Assembly: GCA_902702965.1 (NCBI GenBank) | Contig: CACRXP010000141.1 | Location: 766,613-830,612 of the forward strand | Direction of reading: 5' to 3' | DNA: 64,000 bases | Source: Spirometra erinaceieuropaei | Taxonomy: Eukaryota > Platyhelminthes > Cestoda > Diphyllobothriidea > Diphyllobothriidae | Part shown: positions 40,441 to 49,407 of the stretch, in pieces | Layout: every line of letters starts with the position of its first letter | Position numbering within the stretch: the first letter of the stretch is position 1 | Made by a program: the position numbers and the translations under genes | The notes under the pieces: generated by a model | What the model was told of the DNA's origin: nothing | Database searches by the model: none | Seen by the model: the letters and a program-made list of their open reading frames with translations, nothing else

Positions 40441-43400
40441 ACACAGGCAGTAATTGTACTTTCTGCGGCATTTCAATTAATATGTTTTCGGTGTTTTCTT
40501 TTGGACACGTAATTTCTTTCCTATGTTTTTACCTACTGCGCCTGAACTCATAAAACTGCTTGGGACATATGATGGATTCTGCTGTCAGTCGGCGCCCGAA
40601 AGAAAGTCTAACATCCGAGTATGTTTGCAGCATTAATTACGTTGCTCATTATATTGGATGAGTATTATGGGAGCCTGGATCACCTCATTATCTCTGTTGT
40701 CGTCAGAAGGACCCACCGCTGTCGCGCACATAGTCTTGCACGGACATTTTCAATAATTTTGCTAATCTAATACATTACAAAGAGGTTCTATATTTCGTTA
40801 AGTGATGTAAGCATATTCAGGTCTTCCTAGCTAGATAGATTTACAGTCTACGGTGTTGGGTTTGGGTCCGACTGCTAGTATTTCCCATAAAGTCCTCAAA
40901 ATACGCAGGCGGCTGGAAACCGTTAAGCTCATGAGCGCAAAATAGTGAGGCGCTAATAATCGCACCGCCAAAAGACGATGCCAAAGATTCAGAGTAATCG
41001 GGACTTAATTTCCGAATTCCATCTAAGAACTACCTGAAGACATATGCTCAGGTGGTACCATGCCTATAAAGCGTATTCTGCCCAAAGAACAATCGTTCTG
41101 GCCTCTACGAGAGAACGCAAAGAACGTCTTCCCATTCTAGGACGTTTTCAAAATAACGCCCGTAAACCGCTTGTTGTTCCTAACAAAACTGCCGTTCAAC
41201 TACATAAACATCTTGATTATGCCGTATTATAAGATGAACTGCTTTGATACAGACAATTATTTCAAAAAAACTGCATCCAACATCTTCTTGGCAGTTTATA
41301 AGCAATTTAAGATATGTGAACAAGCATGGGCAAAATCAGCAACACTCTTGCAGCGAGATTCGACAAACAATGCTGAGTACGGTATTCATGAGGCGACTTT
41401 ATGAAGCAATTCAGACTAATGGAGTAAAACGTAATTCAGCATTAGGGTCCCGATTTTTCAGATGACAAAGACATTGACTGTTACCACCAAACCAACAGAA
41501 CTACACATGTAGCAGACGCCTTGATACTTCATTACACATATCAAAAGATAAACTGCTGCTGTTTTTTAGGATTTTTATCCAGCTATCTATCTATCTATTT
41601 TCTGGTGGGCTTGAATAATTCTGATGCGCTTTGTGCACGCCCCGCATTCTATGACAGCTTTCAGTTGGGACCCAGACTTGCAATCTGCGAATAGTTTGAA
41701 CGCAAATCCTGTTCGTTAAGGTCTTTTGCTTGTTCATGTCTCCGTTATGCAACATGAGAACTCGTGCTTCGCACTTTGTGCTGTCCGATCCTACACTTCG
41801 GCATTCTACTTTCCCACAAAGACCGCGAATGCTCGGTTGGGATACGATCCCCACAAATTTCTAAAGGAAAGAGCAATACTTTTGTGGTGTTCGACAAATA
41901 GGATGCAAACGAGAAGACTGGAATTATTCTAGCCTTGGAATTAGTTACTCTATGAAATAATCTGAATAGGATACGAACCTGTGCAACAAATACATTGCAT
42001 AAACGGGAGCACTTTTAAAACTGATCATTAACCAATAACAGGTGCGTCATGTGTTTTTAGTTTTGTGAGGCCCTATCCCGCGTAATGACTTAGGTTTTCG
42101 CGGAATTGGCGCTCCCGAATGTCGTATTTCTTGAACCACTATCATAATTTGACGTGCATTGAACGTGACCATTTAACCCGTCAATGAACACCTTCATTAC
42201 ATATGAAGAATGCGTCTGCAGATGCGATCAAATAATTTATTGAATATGAAAGTTATGCAAGCAATAGGTAATAAGATCGGTCGCAAAAGAGTAGATAACA
42301 GAAGAAGTGTGAATATATGTTGCGCGTTTAATTTTTCCGTCTGGAACCTGTATTCTCCAAAGTAATCCCACGGAATACCAATATGGCGTGTCGAGGGACG
42401 CACTGCGCAGTGCGCAGCTTCCCATAGCACCGTGGGAAGCTGTCAGGATAGATAGTGTTATGTAGAGCTGGCCATTAAGAGGGGGCGTGTGGGTGTATAG
42501 TGATGTGTCAGCGTCCAAGGTGGAATTAAACGGAACCCCACCCCTTAAAACCTACGCCCCTGGCAGCATCTCACTCGCCCTACGATTGATCAGCGGCTAG
42601 TTTTTTGACTGGCTGACCCTCGTTAGTAATTCCTGAGGCACAGTTCACCTACAGTTTCTTCGCGCTGTCGGCATTGGCAGCGAAGGTGTGGCACTAAGGC
42701 TGAATTACCCACCCTGACTGCATTCAGTCAGCTAATCGGACTAATAGCCGCACACAAGCTCACAAATACGAACTGCTAGTGTTGGGATAGGCAGAGGCTA
42801 GTAAAATTCAATCAGGGATTTCATCTTAAGCTCACCCATGGTCCAGACAGAAGTGGGAAATCTTTGATAATTCGAATAACCCTTGAATGGTTCAGTTTGG
42901 CGTATTTATCCGGGTTGGTCTTGGGCTGGCCGTGGTCAGAGTTCGTGTCCCCTACTGCAAGCTCGTCATTTGCGGCTCTGTAAAATTCATAACTGAGCAA
43001 GATGAGCGCCGCAGCATGCTTGCGAATGGAAGTGGACTTGAAAGTAAGTTAGCAGCTCTCAAGGCATTCCTAGTTCATGAAGTTCCGTATTTATTAGGCG
43101 TCGCAGAAACCTTAACAGGCACAGACGTGTTTGGTTCCAACTTAGTCGTTGACGATAGTCCATTTACGGGACAGCCGCCAATTTAATCTTTCTGATAGAA
43201 GCTATTCCGTTTTTGTTAGCTCCCGCCTAAATCCCCGGGAACTTCCCGACGCACACCTGTGTTAGTAATCGAACCTTCCACAGTCTTGTCCATATTTATC
43301 TGCTGCAGCCCAAAACGCGCAAGCCGGCGAGAATGCCCAAGTCCTTGCCGCACTATGATCGTGCGGCGAAGAAGTCCTGATGATTCGGAACTTTAATGCT

Positions 43401-43599
43401 TTGTTCGTCAACCAGGCGGTCTGGTTAGTAACCGTTAATGACAACAGTGTTAACTTTAAGCTGCCAACACCTTCCCGTGAAGGTCATTGGATCAGCTAGC
43501 AAATATTCTCACGTATTTCCCGTCACATCTATTTTTACCCTGCGTTGACTTGGCTTTATTGCTTGTTGACACAGAATTTGTCAAACAGTCGTAGCGGTT
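40441..43599. other. Unassigned intergenic region
   Basis: Holds a short CTAT repeat (41583-41598) but no gene, exon or element that I can name. The 99-codon plus frame at 42887-43186 and the 93-codon minus frame at 42237-42518 have no domain. Confidence 0.35.
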
Positions 43600-45340
43600 G
43601 TGCATGATACGGCTATGGTCGTGTCTGAACTAGCCAGCCCGGAGGATATCACGCATTATACCTCTGATCTCGTGATCATCAATGACAGCGGACCTGAACA
43701 GTTTGACCTATTTTCTTCGGCGAAGGTCCAAGCATCATTTGTATGTCTTGGCGGATTGTGTCGAGCAATATCTTGCACTGATCTGCTCTTCAGCGCTGTA
43801 TCGAGCGAAGTAACACAGCCCGTAAGGCGGACGACGAGGAACGTGCTCAAATCACCTTTGCCATCCTTCTTGGATGATCTGAAATATCCTCGCAGTATTG
43901 CTGCAGCGAGTGCGCACTGCCTAACTCGAGACGAAGTCGGTGTACTTCGCTCGAAAGATGGTCCTCATGCCTCCAATTTTGGTTCATCTGCACTCAAAGC
44001 CCAGTTTTCGCAATCGTAGAGGAGGCCTAACACGGATGGATGCACGGTAAAGGCGGATCTTCGCGGGTATGGAGACGTCGCGTAGGGTTCATATGCACTT
44101 TTCAAGGGCTGAGGTAACCATGCGTTCAGCATCGATCCGAGAACAACTTTTGTCTTTACTATTTCCATTGAGTGGCAGCCTCACTCCGAGGTATTTGAAA
44201 CTGCCTACGTCTTCAGGTTAACAGCCATAGATCCCAAGGTGGCCTCATACTAGTCAGTGATGCAACTCGAAAACACCAGCCTTCTCAGCGGCTTCATTCA
44301 CCCGTGGCATCACAGACTGTAGGTCAGTAAAGCTTGAGACTTGCAAACCGATGTCGTCAGCATAGTCGAGACCAGTCTGCTGCTGTCCGAATGCAAACTC
44401 AACACTGTCAAAACCATGTGTGGCCCTTCCGAGAATCCAGTTGATGTCACAGTTGAACAGAATGGGCGACAGGATGCAACATTGCCGAGCACCAGACCGC
44501 TTATCGAACGGTCGGGACAGATTGTTATGGACCAGAACTCCAAAAGTGGTGGAGCGATAGTAGGTCTCGATACTGAAGACTATTTTTGCGGGCATACTGT
44601 TTAGTTTCCTATTCGCCACAAGAACCCACAATAGACGGAATTAACAAACTGGACGGCCGTCAGTTACTGATATCAATGGCGGAGTTCCATAATGCGCCCT
44701 ACTGTGAATATCTGGTCCACGCCCAGCCCCGAATCACGCTTGGTTGGGCCTCCTCCAAGAGACGTGCATTGCATGGAATCGCCTGAGAAGGACAACCGTG
44801 AAGACCTTCGCAGCAACGTTGGTGAGGCCTATGCCGCGTTAGTTATCGCACTTTGTCTTATCTGTCTCCCTGAAGAAAGGTAATTGATGTCCGAGCCCCA
44901 ATAAAGAACTACTTCGTCTCCTCGCACTTGCTCAGTCACTTCACGCACGTGGGGCGTCAGTGTGAACACAGGATTTGTAGATTTTAGTGGGAATGTCATC
45001 CTCTCTGGGTGTCTTGTTGTTGTGCAGTCTCTGTATTGTATTGGCAACTTCTCCCTCAGAAGGGTGGTCGCATGATACTGTATGGGCTGGAAAGGAAAAA
45101 ACTCCGCTGCAGAGAGCGCGAGTGTGATGGGTTGCCCATCAAAGTTAAAGATGTGCACGAAGTGCTCACGCCAGCGGTCGATCTTGGCCGAGTTGTCAAC
45201 AATAAAGCCGCCATTCACGTCACGAAAAAAGTTACTAATTTTCGAGGGCTTACCACTAACTCTGCGAATAATTTGGCAGAGCTTACGAGTGTCACCATGG
45301 CGGTTGTTATTTCAGCTCAATGTTTCTGCTGTCATCCCTA
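43600..45340 (-). mobile_element. RTE-like non-LTR element relic 3: RT
   Basis: From 45218 down it reads MNGGFIVDNSAKIDRWREHF, VHIFNFDGQPIT, then after gaps (44540-44265) AKIVFSIETYYRSTTFGVLV, HNNLSRPFDKRSGARQCCIL, SPILFNCDINWILGRATHGF and TGLDYADDIGLQVSSFTDLQ. The catalytic YADD box is present and the 'G.rQGCilSP' box reads GARQCCILSP. A C-terminal piece LLYDCENWALSADEPKLEA is near 43990-43965. The middle of the RT (45.0-44.6 kb) is scrambled. This is a different RTE subfamily from relics 1 and 2. Confidence 0.85.
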
Positions 45341-45534
45341 GCCGACTTCGCCATCATTTTTCGGAATTGGCTAAAGGAAGCATTGTTATGGTACTTGACC
45401 CGAGTCCTCTGGACAGACAACTGCTAGGGTCCTTCGTTGATCCAGTCATTGCTGTGCCTCTGGGTGAATCGAAGAACTTTATCAGGTTGCCGATACAAGC
45501 GAAGATGCGAGTTCCGGGAACTAGTTGATCAGAG

Positions 45535-45704
45535 GAAGAAGCGATCGCTGGAACAAGGGCTTTATTCGCCTGACATTTCGGATTCGCACTTGAATCCATC
45601 ATCAGAGACAGGAGCAGAAAAGGGTGGAGGATGGTGATAATGGATTCAAGTGAGGATCCGAAACGTCAGGCGAATAAAGCCCTTGTTCCAGCAATCGCTT
45701 CTTC
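45535..45704. mobile_element. Hammerhead-type foldback element, copy C
   Basis: Arms from 45535 to about 45608 and from about 45630 to 45704 are inverted repeats with a 21-base centre (GAGCAGAAAAGGGTGGAGG) that resembles the inner arm of copy A. The outer left flank (GATACAAGCGAAGATGCGAG, TTCCGGGAACTAGTTGATC) matches the outer right flank of copy A inverted. The right arm ends in a TTC run (45700-45724). It abuts the 5' side of RTE relic 3. Confidence 0.85.
45568..45609 (-). ncRNA. Hammerhead ribozyme candidate, copy C left arm (core intact)
   Basis: On the minus strand: GTCT, CTGATGA, T, stem II GGATTC/GAATCC with a six-base loop, GAAA, T, GTC, AGGC. Stem I pairs with one wobble and the cleavage triplet GTC is kept. 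The right arm reads GGTGATAA where CTGATGA should be, so only this arm could be active. Same bulged T and minimal stem III as copy B. Confidence 0.65.
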
Positions 45705-45724
45705 TTCTTCTTCTTCTTCTTCTT

Positions 45725-48050
45725 GTTCTGATCAATTTTATCAGATGCCCAACGGACTGATGACTTTAACGATGACCATTTACCACTGTCTTCACCGTCG
45801 GCTTCAGCCGAAAAACGCGCCCGAACATCTGTGCTTATGGCTTCGGCTTTGCTGGGTTCTCAAAGTTCTGTGGCATCAAGGCGTTTGAAACGTGGCATTT
45901 CAAATGCGGGTGAGAAGTGAACTTTCATGCGTGGGCGAATGAGGCCATGTTTTGGCCCATGGAAGTTAGCAGTCTCGGCACTACTTACCGATCTGCTATA
46001 GTGAACTCAGCTGCGGACGAACCAACTAGAATTTAGTCTATCCGGCCACCCGTATAACCGTTGTTCGAATACCATTTCAACGGGTGTTTGTGACGATGCT
46101 AGAAACACGTATTGGCGACAGTCAATTCTGATGAGCAAAATTTGACAATCGCTCACTACTGTTGTAAGGAGAGTCGAGCCCAAAATGGCCAATATGATGA
46201 CTGTTTGAAGAGTCGTCGGGTCCAGGCCGGCCATTCCAGACTTTAGCAACAATCAGCAGATTATAATGAGAGTCTTTCAACTGACTCCAGTAGCTGCGAG
46301 TATAAGGTCTCTTTATCGCGCTGTTCGGCAGCCAATATTAGTGTGTACGCGGAGACGACGAAGGTGTTTCTAAAGTAACCCTTCAGTTGCACGTAAGCCA
46401 TCCGGTCATTGAGTGGTTCCAATGCAAGTGGTCGCTGTTCGCTTATCTCAGGAGGACGATCGCCACACCGTGTTTATCCGAAGAGTCAAATGGACCACCG
46501 TGGTATAAGGTAAAGTTGGAGTTAACTAACGATATCTGTATTTCCCGAGTGCCTGGGTGGGGAGCGATTCGACTCCAGACAGGTAGCAGACATCCACGTC
46601 GTACTAATAAAGACTGCGCCCGTCGGACTTTGGGTATCAGGATCCAGGAGCGTTTACACATTCCAGCATCCAATACTAACAGTCCGTTCCCGATCCAGTA
46701 GTCCAGCTCGTATACTATTCAACCGCACCACTGGACCATGGTCACGGAGGGCACCGTCCTCCACCGACCCCAAAACATTCGGACATTTTAGTGAGATTTC
46801 TTGACATTTTTGGATAAGACGGGTCCCAACAACCGCTCCGTTTGTATACTCCAGGTCATCTCTTTTAGTCCTTTGGCTCTAGAACCTTGTCAGAAGGCAC
46901 GGGGGACAAGCGAACTTATTTACGATCATGTCATAGTGCCGTCATCGGCCTTTGCGAACGAAATCTCCATGACAAATTATGCTCCACTTGAGGTCATGCA
47001 AGCATCGCTTTCACTATCTTGTCCGAAAAACTGCTGGCACTTCGATTTTCTTTGGGGCTCCGATCTATAATCCCAGTTTCGGTCTCCCAGCAGTACACAA
47101 TTAAGACAAGAAAGACTGAAATAGCTCCTTCGGGCTTATTTTCCATTGTTGTCTTGGGTGGGCAGAACCTGAATGCTGAATTTTCTACCAGTTGTCGGAT
47201 GGTATATCTGTCCGGTTACAGTGCAGAATGCAGACTTGCTGTTGTACGTTTGACCTCCTGCCTGAGGCCGTCATAAAGTCAGAACCAGTGGCGGTACCGC
47301 AACCACCGTTCGACAACATTAACTACCCTCTAAAGTACCACCAGACCTAGTGACAGCCCTGCAACACGGCGGCCATTGACCGCCATTCAATTAACCCTCG
47401 TCACCTCTGCCTTAGTAGTTAGGGTCCCAAAGGATCAAAGTACCAGAGATAACCTCGGAAAAACACTTCGGAAAGTTTCTAGGACACATCATGAACATTT
47501 GGGTGGGCTATATTAAGTTTATAAAAGCCACCCCAAATCATTCCAACAGGAGGATCACACATTCCAAAAAACGTTTGTTTTGAGTTTGCCTTGTCCATTT
47601 TCCTACCGTCATCCCTTCTGACTAGGACATGCACGGCCTTAAAAACGCCTATGAAGGGATTTTACATGGAAGCTGTACGGGACTGTCGCCGACTTTGAAT
47701 TTTCACGTGACAAGGTTTCTGATTAATTGTGAGGAGTCATCTAAAATTGTGTGCGATAACCAAACACAGTCCGGGTTCCTGCGAAGTCAGTTGCGGCAAC
47801 AATGCCCGCGCAAGTGTCTATGCTTAGGAAGTGCTTAGAAGTCAGTACCACATTACCTGTGGCTAATTATTTCTTTCCATCATGCAATTTTTATGCCTCA
47901 TTACTGCCAGCTAAACTGCTTCTATTAACCTGATTAACCCGCCATCCCGGTCTTTTGTGATTCATCTATTTGATACCTGATAGTCGGACTCTGAAAAATT
48001 TCGGTTCCGGCTAAAACGCTGTGTTCAGCTGCGATTTTCCTATCTCAAAC
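45725..48050. other. Unassigned region upstream of the RETREG-like gene
   Basis: No exon, element or promoter motif I can support. Frames at 46007-46252 (minus) and 46387-46701 (plus) lack recognisable domains. Confidence 0.35.
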
Positions 48051-48196
48051 ATGCCTACTGGAGACAGATTCTATAACGACGCGCTGGCCATAGTATCCGC
48101 CTGGGAGGGTCTCCTTCTGCGACTGGAGTTACTGCTGATTTGGAAACAGCCCGTCTTCAGTTTCATTTTTGCCTTACTTGTGCATGCAACCTTCTG
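48051..48196 (+). CDS. RETREG-like exon 1
   Basis: ATG at 48051; the frame has a TAA at 48012 just upstream, so this is the first possible Met. Encodes MPTGDRFYNDALAIVSAWEG then LLLRLELLLIWKQPVFSF to HATF, plus two bases of Trp. Donor CTTCTG|GTAGGT, phase 2. Intron 1 is only 42 nt. Confidence 0.78.
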
Positions 48197-49375
48197 GTAG
48201 GTTGTTTTTCATCTTCTATCCGGAGCTTATCATAACAGGTGCACCTGCGTATTTCGTCTCAACAAAATTTTCATTGCAACTCTGCTTCTTTGCCTACTGG
48301 TCGTCTTCGATCTGGGACGAAACCGTTTCTGGCCCCTGCTTGAAGGTGAGCTTGGGTTCCACTCCCCACCCTATCAAATCCTCCCCCCTCTTAGATCTTC
48401 TTTTTAAAGTCAGTGGGGTAAACCTCGCGACTGAAACTCAACTGGCCGTCGCCAAAGGAGAGATTTGGTCTGTGCAGCAATTAGCCTCACGATGCGCTTG
48501 GATGTTCCATGTCTGTGTCTCAGCGCTTAATACTGTCGTTCCAAAGCGTAGCTCGCATCCCATCGTCGTGAGTCTATCTATCTATGATCTCTCTTTCATT
48601 CCTCGCTAAGTGTTCAATCATTCTCCCTTCATGCTCTGTCTTCTTGTCCACCTATAGTTCCTCCTGGCATCCTGCTCTCTTGGCATGCTCTTTATTTGGC
48701 TGGGTTCTAAAATTGATGAGAACAATCTCTTATACCTCCTGCTGAACATTGTCCTTGTTTACCCCGGCCTTCATCACTACGCCGTGCTTAGCACCATCTG
48801 GCAGTACATGAAGCCTGTCATTGATATGATTGACGCCGAATTTGACCGAGGCCAGATTGAAACACCTAGCCAACGCGATCGGGAAGAGCGGGAGTTTTGG
48901 GAACCAATCGTTAACTCGCCGGATTTTAATGACGACGCGAAGAAGGCCTTCCCCAGTGGGAACGAGTCTTGGAATCCATCACCCTCGCACAAGCAACACC
49001 CTGACGATTGGAGTGATTCCTCCCTAGAGGCGGACACATCGGAAGCACAGTTTCTGCAAAGTCTACGTAAGGACACTTCACATGCAAGTTGTTTGGATGC
49101 CTTGTACAGATTATTAGTTTAAGTCCAGTCGATTTGTTTAGCTGTGGTTGGTCAGAAACAGAACAGAGCCTCTCGGATTCAGGCTACTGACGCATCATAC
49201 AGGACCTAAGAATGTTAGGCAAACGACCGTCCCTGGTGCGTACATACGAATATACACCAGACGGAGACGCAATGTGGCAGCAGTGCTGCAGGAGTAGGAT
49301 CACTACAGAACCACCACTACTACTATTATTATTATTACTACTACTACTACTGCTGCTGCCACGAATACTACTACT

Positions 49376-49407
<32 letters not shown>

